DNA of 6,240 nucleotides from an uncultured Chloroflexota bacterium (GTDB taxonomy: Bacteria > Chloroflexota > Anaerolineae > Aggregatilineales > Phototrophicaceae): the NCBI GenBank assembly GCA_903904765.1, contig CAIVEA010000252.1, positions 1 through 6,240 on the forward strand, written 5' to 3'. Both the position numbers and the translations under genes were made by a program. The notes under the pieces are model-generated. The model ran no database searches. It was not told the DNA's origin and saw nothing but the letters and a program-made list of their open reading frames with translations. This document shows, piece by piece, positions 1 through 6,240 of the stretch (position 1 is the first letter of the stretch; the number at the start of each line of letters is the position of its first letter).

Positions 1-3000
1 CACAACAACCAGTTTGGAACCGGCATCAATCGTCCGCACCACTTCCCCGCTGGCTGCATCCCACAAGCGCACCGTATGATCGAGCGAACCCGAAGCGATC
101 AGCTTGCCATCGGCCTGAAAATCCAGACTGGCGATCGCGTCGGTATGGCCTTCCAGACGGCGGATTTCCTCGCCCGTCGCCACATCCCACACGATCAGCA
201 CATGGTCATCACCGCCCGAAACCAGCGTTTTCCCATCCGGGCTAAACACGATGGCATTCACCGATCCGGTATGTCCGGTCAACCGCTGAACAACCGTGTG
301 CGTCGCCACATCCCACAGCAACACCGTTGAATCCGCCGAAGCCGAGGCGATCAATAACCCGTCCGGGCTAAACACGGCCTGATTAATCCAGTCGGAATGG
401 CCTCCGGTAGCCGCCCCGCCAAACCGCGCCAGTTCAGCCGCCGTTTCGACATTCCACAGCGCCAGTTCCCCATCATGGCAAACCTGATCGGCATCGAGAT
501 TGGCACAACTCGCCGAGATCAAATAAAGCCCGTCCGGGCTGAAATCAACCGATTTCACCCCGTTTTGATGCGCTTGTAGCTCCGATCGAGTTCCAGCGCC
601 TAACGCCGATGTGCGAAGCACTTGAATGGACTCTTCCGGTGGATCGGGCAAATTCACAGCTTCGAGCGCCAGTAAGAGGCCAAGATCGCGCCCCCAAGCT
701 CCAACATCTTTGGCCGCAGAAGCCAGCACCAGACTGTGATTCACGTCCGCCTCGCGCTGGGCGCGGTCGCGTTCTGTCTGCGCCTGTTGTTCGCGGTTGA
801 ACGCAAACAACGATAGCCCGATGGCGACCACCGCCGCCACAACGGATACCGCCGTGAACCAGCGCAGCACCTGTTTGGCACGCCGTTCTAACGCCAGTTC
901 GCGGTTTTTGCGTTCAGCCGCTTCCGCCATCTGCCGTTGACTCTGCTTGTCGCTGGCTAAGAAGTATTCGCGTTCCAGCGGGGTCAAGGACAGGGTGGTG
1001 TTCTCCATCCACTGCCGGAACTGCGCCAGCCGCACCCCCACCAGCAGGAAACTCGGCTCGTAACGGGATTGTTCCCATTCTTGCGCCAGCACGCCCAGTT
1101 GCCGTTCCAGACGAATATCCGAACGGCTCTCCGCCAACCAGTCGCGCAAGCGTTTCCACGCATGCAGCAACGCTTCGTGCGCTACCTCGACCATCGGTTC
1201 GCGGGTCACCAAATCTCGATCCAGCACCAGCAAACTGTAGCGGCTGAATACCGTCAGTACAGGTTGCACATCCCCCAGCGTCGTCAATTCGGATTGGCGC
1301 ACCCGCCGCCGCGTGTCCTCCGTCCCTTCGCCCAGCGTGATGAGGCGCAAAAAGACTTGCTGTGCCAGTTTCTGCTCGTTCTCATTCAGCCCCGTTAACA
1401 CTTCCTCGGCGCGTTGCGCCAGCGCCGCCGTCACTCCGCCCCCGGCACGATAGGCATTCAGCGTCAGATACCGTCCTTCGCGCCGCCCGAATACTTCGGT
1501 GAGGGCATATTGCAGCAGCGGCAACGCACCCGGTTCGGATTGCAGATCAGCCACCATTGCGGCGATCAGGGTATTATCCACGCGCAGCCCCACCCGTTCG
1601 GCAGGGCCGCTAATCGCCCGTTCCAGTTCGGCAGGCGACAGGGGCAGCACCAGTTCCAGATGGTCACGCAGCAGTTCCCCGAACGTCGGATAGCGCAGCG
1701 CCTGATTCATGAAATCGGCGCGGAGCGTAATCACCACCCGCAAATGACTGTCCGAAGCCGTCACCGCCTGCTCCATCAGTTGCAGGAAATGTTTGCGCTG
1801 GTTTTCGTCGCGGGTCAGCGTGAACAATTCCTCGAACTGGTCAATGATGAGGATCAGATTGCCGGGGATAAGCGTATCCACCAGCCAATCGAGCGCATGT
1901 GCATTGGCCTGTAGCTGTTCGAGTATTTTGGGCGAGGTTTGGACGGCGACCTGCTGCAACGCTTCCATCAGCGCCACCAGCGGTTCTTCGCCCGGAACCA
2001 TAACCGCCACAAAACTATCGCTCAAATCAATTGTCACTTTGCGCCGCAGCACCGGAATCAGGCCAGCACGCACCACACTGGACTTGCCCGAACCGGACGC
2101 GCCCACAATCGCTAGAAAACGCTCCTTTATCACGCGCTCCACCAGTGTCTCGACCAGCGTTTCGCGCCCGAAAAAATCGGCGACATCGGCCTCATCAAAC
2201 GCCCGCAACCCCTTATACGGATTCACCACTGTGCTATCGTCGAAATCGTCCACCGGCTGCGGGCTGTAGATCGCCTGCCAAGCCGCCCAGACCGCTTGCA
2301 CAGTGGAATAGCGATCACGCGGGTCTTTAGCCGTCGCCTTCTGAATGAGATCATTTAGGGCGGGGGGCAAATCGGGGCGGGCCTTCAGCAAATCGGGCAG
2401 TGGTTCGTGCAGGTGCTTCATAATCAATTCAGAAGTGCTGTGGTCAGCAAAAGGATGCTTGCCAGCCAGCATTTCGTAAATCATGACCCCCAGACTGTAA
2501 ATATCCATCGAGGGGGACGGTACTGCCGACATGAGTTGTTCGGGAGCAACATAATCCAGCGTCCCCGAAATGCTGCTCTGGCTCAGTTCGCGCCCCACAA
2601 GACGGGCAATCCCAAAATCATTCAGGTAGACGTTGCCCTCGGCATCCAGCATCACGTTATCCGGCTTCAAATCCCGATGCACCACCCCCATGCGATGGGC
2701 AAAGGCTAACGCGCTGGTGAGTTGGCGCAGAACAGCCCCCAACTCATCAACGCTGAACGCCCCTTTAGCCATGCGCTGCTTCAGAGAGCCTCCACGCATG
2801 AAGCGCATGACCAGATACGCCCCGTTGCTATCGCGCCAGTAGTCGAACAACGGCACAATATGCGGGTGTTCCAAACGGGCGACAAACTGCGCTTCTAGCT
2901 CGAAATTTCGGATAAAATCGGGCTGATTAGCATAAATAGGCTTGATGAATTTCAGCGCCACTTCACGGGACACAACCGGTTGGAAAGCTCGGTAGACATC

Positions 3001-3066
3001 CGCAAATCCACCGCTGCCAATCAGTTCTTGCACCTCGTAACCTTTGGCGAAGGGGAAATCTACCAT
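1..3066 (-). CDS. Ser/Thr protein kinase - nSTAND1 ATPase - TM helix - WD40 repeat fusion protein (C-terminus beyond window)
   Basis: Open for 1022 codons from ATG at 3066 to the window edge with no stop, so the 3' end is missing. Residues ~10-270 are a Hanks-type kinase: glycine loop GSGGFADV (17-24), VALK lysine K39, C-helix E58, HRDLKPDN (130-137, catalytic D132), DFG (150-152), an activation segment rich in Ser with T169 and APE (174-176). All key residues are present, so it should be active. From NPYKGL (282) to about 700 is an nSTAND1-type ATPase with Walker A GASGSGKS (322-329) and Walker B LIIDQFEE (D409), then a winged-helix-like stretch around VAHEALLHAW. A basic segment precedes a single hydrophobic helix (736-756), then a charged linker and the LLLALEAV segment typical of this family. 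WD40 blades start at ~833; four are visible. I infer a membrane-anchored sensor kinase: ATPase switch and propeller sense a signal, kinase phosphorylates partners. The start is firm: an in-frame TAG lies four codons upstream. The missing C-terminus probably holds the remaining blades. Confidence 0.95.
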   Translation of the reverse strand, partial: MVDFPFAKGYEVQELIGSGGFADVYRAFQPVVSREVALKFIKPIYANQPDFIRNFELEAQFVARLEHPHIVPLFDYWRDSNGAYLVMRFMRGGSLKQRMAKGAFSVDELGAVLRQLTSALAFAHRMGVVHRDLKPDNVMLDAEGNVYLNDFGIARLVGRELSQSSISGTLDYVAPEQLMSAVPSPSMDIYSLGVMIYEMLAGKHPFADHSTSELIMKHLHEPLPDLLKARPDLPPALNDLIQKATAKDPRDRYSTVQAVWAAWQAIYSPQPVDDFDDSTVVNPYKGLRAFDEADVADFFGRETLVETLVERVIKERFLAIVGASGSGKSSVVRAGLIPVLRRKVTIDLSDSFVAVMVPGEEPLVALMEALQQVAVQTSPKILEQLQANAHALDWLVDTLIPGNLILIIDQFEELFTLTRDENQRKHFLQLMEQAVTASDSHLRVVITLRADFMNQALRYPTFGELLRDHLELVLPLSPAELERAISGPAERVGLRVDNTLIAAMVADLQSEPGALPLLQYALTEVFGRREGRYLTLNAYRAGGGVTAALAQRAEEVLTGLNENEQKLAQQVFLRLITLGEGTEDTRRRVRQSELTTLGDVQPVLTVFSRYSLLVLDRDLVTREPMVEVAHEALLHAWKRLRDWLAESRSDIRLERQLGVLAQEWEQSRYEPSFLLVGVRLAQFRQWMENTTLSLTPLEREYFLASDKQSQRQMAEAAERKNRELALERRAKQVLRWFTAVSVVAAVVAIGLSLFAFNREQQAQTERDRAQREADVNHSLVLASAAKDVGAWGRDLGLLLALEAVNLPDPPEESIQVLRTSALGAGTRSELQAHQNGVKSVDFSPDGLYLISASCANLDADQVCHDGELALWNVETAAELARFGGAATGGHSDWINQAVFSPDGLLIASASADSTVLLWDVATHTVVQRLTGHTGSVNAIVFSPDGKTLVSGGDDHVLIVWDVATGEEIRRLEGHTDAIASLDFQADGKLIASGSLDHTVRLWDAASGEVVRTIDAGSKLVVV
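175..376 (-). repeat. WD40 blade repeats conserved at DNA level, 126-base period
   Basis: Inside the WD40 part of the kinase fusion, a 17-base word occurs exactly at 175-191 and 301-317, and a 15-base word exactly at 236-250 and 362-376. Both pairs are 126 bases (42 codons) apart, the length of one blade. The words encode the WDVAT end of a blade and the VFSPD strand. A diverged third copy of the second word lies at 533-540, at 171 bases, because the first blade carries an insertion. This is the normal internal repetition of a WD40 propeller, perhaps kept similar by recent duplication or conversion. Confidence 0.8.
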
Positions 3067-3078
3067 CGTATGACGCTA

Positions 3079-3085
3079 CCTTTCT
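3079..3085 (-). promoter_or_regulatory. Likely ribosome binding site of the kinase-nSTAND-WD40 gene
   Basis: On the minus strand AGAAAGG lies 12 bases before the ATG at 3066. The purine run is a moderate Shine-Dalgarno match and the spacing is somewhat long. The start itself is decided by the in-frame TAG at 3078-3076, which leaves this ATG as the only nearby in-frame start before the kinase glycine loop. Confidence 0.5.
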
Positions 3086-3114
3086 GGCAGGCGTATAGGG
3101 GGAACCAGTCACTC

Positions 3115-3130
3115 TATCGTGATCGAGATA
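3115..3130. repeat. Imperfect 16-base palindrome upstream of the kinase gene, possible operator
   Basis: The stretch TATCGTGATCGAGATA matches its own reverse complement at 12 of 16 positions and is centred on GATC, with TATC/GATA ends. It lies about 50 bases before the kinase start, inside the region where a promoter is expected, and between the two weak promoter hexamers noted for the gap. Dyads of this size are common binding sites for dimeric repressors, but also arise by chance, so this is a candidate only. Confidence 0.25.
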
Positions 3131-3201
3131 ACCTCAAGTAGGATGCACTATCCACATTCTGCGCGACAAAATCTTCCATCCCATCTATCGCACCGAATAT
3201 G

Positions 3202-3266
3202 TTTTACGTTATTCAAATTGTAACCCATTTAATCGAATCGTGAGGATTAAGTACACACACGTAAAA
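3202..3266. repeat. Inverted repeat TTTTACGT / ACGTAAAA in AT-rich intergenic DNA
   Basis: Eight bases at 3202-3209 are the exact reverse complement of 3259-3266, with 49 bases between. A second inverted pair, TTAATC (3229-3234) and GATTAA (3245-3250), nests near the middle. The spacer is long for a transcript hairpin, so paired protein-binding sites would be the more natural reading if it is functional. It may be chance in AT-rich DNA. Confidence 0.25.
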
Positions 3267-3319
3267 GTTTTCACGCGGAGATTTTTATCGAGAAGTGAAT
3301 TGCAGAGGGGAAAACACTG

Positions 3320-3361
3320 GCTTTGGGTAGGAATCAGCTTATGCCATTTCCCACCCAAAGC
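3320..3361 (-). terminator. Hairpin terminator of the NB-ARC/protease operon
   Basis: Starting 13 bases after the protease stop, the minus-strand transcript can form a 14-base-pair stem (arm GCUUUGGGUGGGAA at 3361-3348 with its partner at 3333-3320) around a 14-base loop. All pairs are Watson-Crick except one G-U. Read from the plus strand, the same position would be an A-C mismatch, so the stem favours minus-strand RNA. The U-run after it is poor: UUUU begins only six bases later (3314-3311). It may therefore terminate partly, or mainly stabilise the 3' end of the message. Confidence 0.65.
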
Positions 3362-3374
3362 ACGCTTCATGCGG

Positions 3375-4622
3375 TTACGGACAATGTTGCCCCACCGCCT
3401 CCGTAAGAAGTTGGTTGTCATACGAGCCGTGCGACAGTCGGGGCGCGTTGCCCTGAATGCCACAGCGCGGCGTGGTTTGCGTCAGATCAACGGCGACCAT
3501 CATGCTCACCACAGGCGCGGCGAACGATGTGCCGGAACGGTACAGGCCGTCATCGAACAGGAACCACGCACCGGGAACGCTAATGTCGCCATCGTTGGAA
3601 TGTAGCCAGAAACGCAAATCATTCCCTTCGTTGGCGCTCACGCTCAACACCTCCGGCCAGCGTGCCGGATAGAATGGTTTGCGCTGTTTGAAGTTTCCGG
3701 CGGAGGCTACCGGGACAATCATCAAATCGCGCTGCTGCCGCAAGAAATCACGCAGCGGGTCGGATTGCAGTTTGGCGTTGTTCAACAGCTTCAACACCCG
3801 CAAATCTTTGGTGCGGAAGTCCGCCGCTGCGCCCGTCGGTGTGGGCGGCACAACGGGATTCAGCGCCGCCAGCCCTGCATTCCCGCGCGGAACAGTGAGG
3901 GGCGCGAGGCTGGTATCGTCAATATAGCCCACGCGGGAATCCTTCAGGATAGAACGGACATACTGCGGGTCACCGCCCAACTGCTCCACCAACGAACGCC
4001 CCGGATTGTTCTGCCGCGCCGTCAGGAAGTCGCTGACGTTGAAGTTCAAATCCTTATCGGTGCAGGGCAGGAACACAAAACTCATGTTCAGCACAAAGCG
4101 TTTGACACCCTGCGCCGACAGGTTTTGCACCGCCGACTGGAGCGCGGGCAAAATCAGGTCGGAACGATACCCCTGCTGATTGGCGATATTCACCTGTTGC
4201 AGCACGATCAGGTTAGCGGCCTCCGGCGTGAGCGCGGCGTACAACTGCTGGAATACCTGCCAGACCAGCCACCCGTGCGACACCGGATCACCGTTGCTAC
4301 CATCTGCCGAAAAATCGTCCATCACCAATATGGCGACCTTTTCCGTCCCCGCCGCCGCGTAGGACAGGTTTTCGGCCATCCAAGCGGGATCGGCTGCTAA
4401 CTGCCCCGCCACAATATCCTCGCCCTCCGCCGTCAACGCGCCGTCGCTGGTTTCGCCCGCAGCGCCGGCTGTGCGGCTGTAGGCTTGCCCCAAAATCTGG
4501 TCAGGGGTCAGCGCACAGTTAATCCCGTCTAATTTGGTTTTCTGGGCGCTCGCCACCCCCATGCTGAGCAGCAGAGCAGCGATCAACCCGACCTGACAGA
4601 ACAGTTTCCAACGAGTCGTCAT
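3375..4622 (-). CDS. Secreted subtilisin-like serine protease (S8 family), 415 aa
   Basis: A serine endopeptidase of the subtilase fold. The four catalytic boxes appear in order: D102 in AILVMDDFSADG, H116 in SHGWLV, oxyanion N310 in PVASAGNF and nucleophile S366 in YRSGTSFAAP; NMSF (179-182) matches the substrate-pocket strand. Residues 1-26 form a Sec signal peptide (MTTRWK, hydrophobic core, ASA before Q27), so it should act outside the cytoplasmic membrane. The mature chain has four cysteines (36, 187, 387, 414), which fits an exported, disulphide-bonded protein. Two oddities: Asp and His are only 14 residues apart (32 in subtilisin), and NMS to Asn spans 131 residues (about 30 in subtilisin), an insertion of roughly 100. 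No clear I9 propeptide is seen in the ~70 residues after the signal. I chose ATG 4622 because it has GGGGA eight bases before it and begins the signal peptide; an ATG at 4688 would overlap the upstream gene and bury the signal. It follows the NB-ARC stop by 22 bases. The substrate is unknown. Confidence 0.92.
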   Translation of the reverse strand: MTTRWKLFCQVGLIAALLLSMGVASAQKTKLDGINCALTPDQILGQAYSRTAGAAGETSDGALTAEGEDIVAGQLAADPAWMAENLSYAAAGTEKVAILVMDDFSADGSNGDPVSHGWLVWQVFQQLYAALTPEAANLIVLQQVNIANQQGYRSDLILPALQSAVQNLSAQGVKRFVLNMSFVFLPCTDKDLNFNVSDFLTARQNNPGRSLVEQLGGDPQYVRSILKDSRVGYIDDTSLAPLTVPRGNAGLAALNPVVPPTPTGAAADFRTKDLRVLKLLNNAKLQSDPLRDFLRQQRDLMIVPVASAGNFKQRKPFYPARWPEVLSVSANEGNDLRFWLHSNDGDISVPGAWFLFDDGLYRSGTSFAAPVVSMMVAVDLTQTTPRCGIQGNAPRLSHGSYDNQLLTEAVGQHCP

Positions 4623-4630
4623 GTGCTTTA

Positions 4631-4635
4631 TCCCC
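4631..4635 (-). promoter_or_regulatory. Ribosome binding site of the subtilase gene
   Basis: On the minus strand GGGGA at 4635-4631 sits eight bases before the ATG at 4622, a good Shine-Dalgarno distance. It lies in the 22-base gap after the NB-ARC gene's TAG stop. It decides for the 415-residue start over the in-frame ATG at 4688, which would add 22 residues in front of the signal peptide. Confidence 0.65.
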
Positions 4636-4644
4636 GTTTCACGG

Positions 4645-6240
4645 CTATTCAGGCTGAATGTGATACTGATTTTTGCGGAGATACTCAATCAAATCGTTAA
4701 TCTGTGCAGTGGCTTTGATATGCCGCCACAAGGTCAACGCCTCATCGAATGCTCCTTGCGCCTGTTCCCGGTTCTCCATCCCGTGATAGTCCTCGCCCAT
4801 TGAGCGTAGAACGCTGGCGCTCCAATCATGGTTGTTCTGGTTTTGCGTCAGCACCAGCGCCTCTTGATGGGTGGCTAGAGCATCTGCATATCGCTGGAGT
4901 TCATACTCGCACGAACCCCGGTTAATCAGCGACCAGAATTGAATGTCCTCTAGTTCGAGTCTGGCAGCGATCTTCGCCGCCTTGTCCGCAAGTTCCCGCC
5001 CCGTCTCATAATCAGGGTTGGGTTTTTTGTTCATCACTTGATAGCCCCGGTGATGATAAACGAAGCTCAACGCCCACTCATCCCCGCTGGCGCTAGCAAT
5101 CGCCTCGGCGCGGTCATAATACGTATCCGAGTCCTCCGCCCCCTGCCGGAAGCGCATCTTGGCGATCACCGTCAGCAAAATCGCCTCGCGGCGCTGGTCA
5201 TTCAAATGTTGCGCCAGTTCCAGTGCTTCCCGATAGGCCGTCAGTGCGCTATCCACATCGCCTATGAAATCGGCATAGGCATTCCCGATTTTGCTCAGGA
5301 AATAGTGCGCGGCCTCCAGTTCGCCCCGTTCTTTGCTGGTCTCAATCGCCGTTTTCAGCAGATTGAGCGAAAGCGCCGTATGCCCGCGTGATGCAAAATA
5401 TGTCCCCTCCACCGTGAGCAAGCTCATCATGTCAATGAATGGCTCAATCTGCCCATCCTGATAAGCGGACTCGGCGGCTTCCAGAATATTGCTTTGCTCC
5501 ACTTCCAGCGCGTCCAGATCATCCTTGAAGGCCGCCGTATAGTCGCGGCAGGCTTCGATCACCGCTTGACGGCTCAACCCCTTGTTCAAAAACATCGTCC
5601 GCGCATAGCTATAGGCCAGATCATGCAGGCGGTAGTAGGTGATGGCGTTGTGCTTGCGGGCATTCACCAGCCCACGCTGCTCCAGTTGCACCAGCGCATC
5701 CCCCACCTGCTCTGCCGTCGCTTTCATCGTCAATGCCAGCAGTTCCGGCGTGGCACTCGGCTCGAACATACCGCCCATCGCTACGAACACATCATGCAGC
5801 GTTTTGTGCAGGGCGCTCACGCTGGCATCCAGCAGGGACTTCATCCCTGTGCGCCCCTGTTCGCCAAAATTGGCCGGCATGGTCAGGTCGTGCGGCGCAT
5901 CCGCAATCTGTTTCAGCAATTCAGAAGGAGTCAGACGGTACACCTTGAGCGACTTACCCGCAATTTCCAGCGCGAACGGATGATAACCGAGGACTTCGCA
6001 CAGCCGCGCCGCATCCGCATCCGCACTCAAATCCCGCCCGCGCACATACAGATTCAGCAATTTGAGCGCCTGCTTGGGAGTCAGTTCCCCAATTTCGAGG
6101 ATTTCATCCAGCGGGAAACGGTGGCGTGATGTGACCAGCAGCGGCATCTTGCGCGGCAGCGCCTTCATCATGCTCGCCAGTGATGTGCCGTTCCACACAT
6201 CATCCAGAACCAACAGCCCTTTCGATTCCACCAGCAAATG
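4645..6240 (-). CDS. NB-ARC STAND ATPase with winged-helix region and TPR repeats (N-terminus beyond window)
   Basis: Open from the window edge to TAG at 4647-4645: the last 531 residues of a larger protein. The visible part begins just before Walker B (LLVLDD, residues 9-14), followed by the LLVTSRH strand (34-40) that senses nucleotide and the GYHPFALEIAG version of the GLPL motif (85-95). A winged-helix segment ends in YRLHDLAYSYA (203-213), the position of the MHD histidine-aspartate that holds ADP. Then come ExxNILEAA (247-255), usual at the start of the sensor region in AfsR/NB-ARC proteins, and helical TPR-like repeats from about 260 to 520, clearest at 319-348 and 451-505. Family knowledge: such proteins are ADP/ATP-switched scaffolds that oligomerise on sensing a ligand and drive an N-terminal effector or DNA-binding domain. 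The P-loop and that N-terminal domain are outside the window, so the output is unknown. A TTG at 6237 is not a credible start because it would remove Walker A. The gene is followed 22 bases later by the secreted protease. Confidence 0.93.
   Translation of the reverse strand, partial: HLLVESKGLLVLDDVWNGTSLASMMKALPRKMPLLVTSRHRFPLDEILEIGELTPKQALKLLNLYVRGRDLSADADAARLCEVLGYHPFALEIAGKSLKVYRLTPSELLKQIADAPHDLTMPANFGEQGRTGMKSLLDASVSALHKTLHDVFVAMGGMFEPSATPELLALTMKATAEQVGDALVQLEQRGLVNARKHNAITYYRLHDLAYSYARTMFLNKGLSRQAVIEACRDYTAAFKDDLDALEVEQSNILEAAESAYQDGQIEPFIDMMSLLTVEGTYFASRGHTALSLNLLKTAIETSKERGELEAAHYFLSKIGNAYADFIGDVDSALTAYREALELAQHLNDQRREAILLTVIAKMRFRQGAEDSDTYYDRAEAIASASGDEWALSFVYHHRGYQVMNKKPNPDYETGRELADKAAKIAARLELEDIQFWSLINRGSCEYELQRYADALATHQEALVLTQNQNNHDWSASVLRSMGEDYHGMENREQAQGAFDEALTLWRHIKATAQINDLIEYLRKNQYHIQPE

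Larger units (their letters stand above)
3067..3374. other. 308-base intergenic gap: terminator, AT-rich DNA, probable promoter of the kinase gene
   Basis: No convincing gene lies here; a short minus-strand reading frame crossing it overlaps the end of the protease gene and resembles nothing. The left-to-right content is: a possible ribosome binding site near 3079-3085; a 16-base imperfect palindrome at 3115-3130; an AT-rich block from about 3195 to 3300 with inverted repeats (TTTTACGT 3202-3209 with ACGTAAAA 3259-3266, and TTAATC 3229-3234 with GATTAA 3245-3250); and a strong hairpin at 3320-3361. A weak minus-strand promoter reading is TTGAGG (3137-3132) and TAGAGT (3116-3111), but the 15-base spacing is short and I would not rely on it. 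The length and AT-richness suggest that the kinase gene has its own promoter here. Confidence 0.6.

Noticed and set aside
1414..1914. Plus-strand open frame of 166 codons (and other plus-strand frames between 76 and 2842)
   Set aside because: It lies entirely opposite the kinase-nSTAND-WD40 gene, whose frame is unbroken and rich in recognisable motifs. The plus-strand products are Arg/His/Gln-rich or Ser/Arg-rich, as expected from reading a GC-rich gene backwards.
3209..3463. Minus-strand open frame of 84 codons overlapping the end of the protease gene and the gap
   Set aside because: It overlaps the protease coding region in another frame, runs through the terminator hairpin and shows no known domain. 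Its MAFRATRPD start is inside the protease gene.
3765..4400. Plus-strand open frame of 211 codons opposite the protease gene
   Set aside because: Antisense shadow of the subtilase; its product is Arg/His/Gln-rich with no recognisable domain, while the minus strand encodes a full catalytic set.
4623..4688. Upstream ATG at 4688 as start of the protease
   Set aside because: It would add 22 residues before the signal peptide and overlap the NB-ARC gene by 44 bases, whereas ATG 4622 has a well-spaced GGGGA and begins a standard Sec signal.
5494..6129. Plus-strand open frame of 211 codons opposite the NB-ARC/TPR gene
   Set aside because: Antisense shadow with biased composition (Arg, Gln, His, Ile) and no motif; the opposite strand carries the NB-ARC and TPR motifs.
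6235..6237. TTG at 6237 as start of the NB-ARC/TPR gene
   Set aside because: Starting there would leave a STAND ATPase with Walker B but no P-loop; the frame is open to the edge, so the real start is outside the window.
1..6240. tRNA, rRNA, CRISPR array, insertion sequence or attachment site
   Set aside because: I looked for repeated spacer-like units, transposase motifs, terminal inverted repeats and tRNA-like folds. I saw none; the only repetition of note is the WD40 blade repetition.

Overview
The window is bacterial and reads entirely on the minus strand: three long, well-supported protein genes with no convincing plus-strand gene and no RNA gene that I can see. Base composition is moderately GC-rich in the genes (mid to high fifties percent by eye) and clearly AT-richer in the one intergenic gap. 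The gene types are a Ser/Thr kinase fused to an nSTAND ATPase and WD40 repeats, and an NB-ARC/TPR protein. These are typical of bacteria with elaborate signalling repertoires, such as Chloroflexota, filamentous Cyanobacteria, Actinomycetota or Planctomycetota. My best guess is a Chloroflexota (Anaerolineae-like) genome, but this rests on protein architecture alone and is weak.

Layout in transcription order (right to left): (1) 6240-4645, the C-terminal 531 residues of an NB-ARC STAND ATPase with a winged-helix region and TPR repeats; its P-loop and any N-terminal effector domain lie beyond the window. (2) 4622-3375, a 415-residue secreted subtilisin-like (S8) protease starting only 22 bases after the NB-ARC stop, so the two are very probably one operon. 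(3) 3374-3067, a 308-base gap holding a strong hairpin terminator just after the protease, then AT-rich DNA with several small inverted repeats that probably contains the promoter of the next gene. (4) 3066-1, a Hanks-type Ser/Thr kinase - nSTAND1 ATPase - transmembrane helix - WD40 propeller fusion whose C-terminus runs out of the window.

The two outer proteins are both large ligand-sensing STAND ATPases but from different clades: NB-ARC with TPR sensing repeats, and nSTAND1 with WD40 sensing repeats. The first is transcriptionally tied to an exported protease; the second carries its own kinase output and a membrane anchor. I infer a signal-transduction or conflict/cell-fate locus in which the NB-ARC/TPR protein and the protease work together. 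The sequence does not show what they sense or cleave. The kinase fusion is probably transcribed separately, because a terminator-like hairpin and a full-length intergenic region separate it from the protease.
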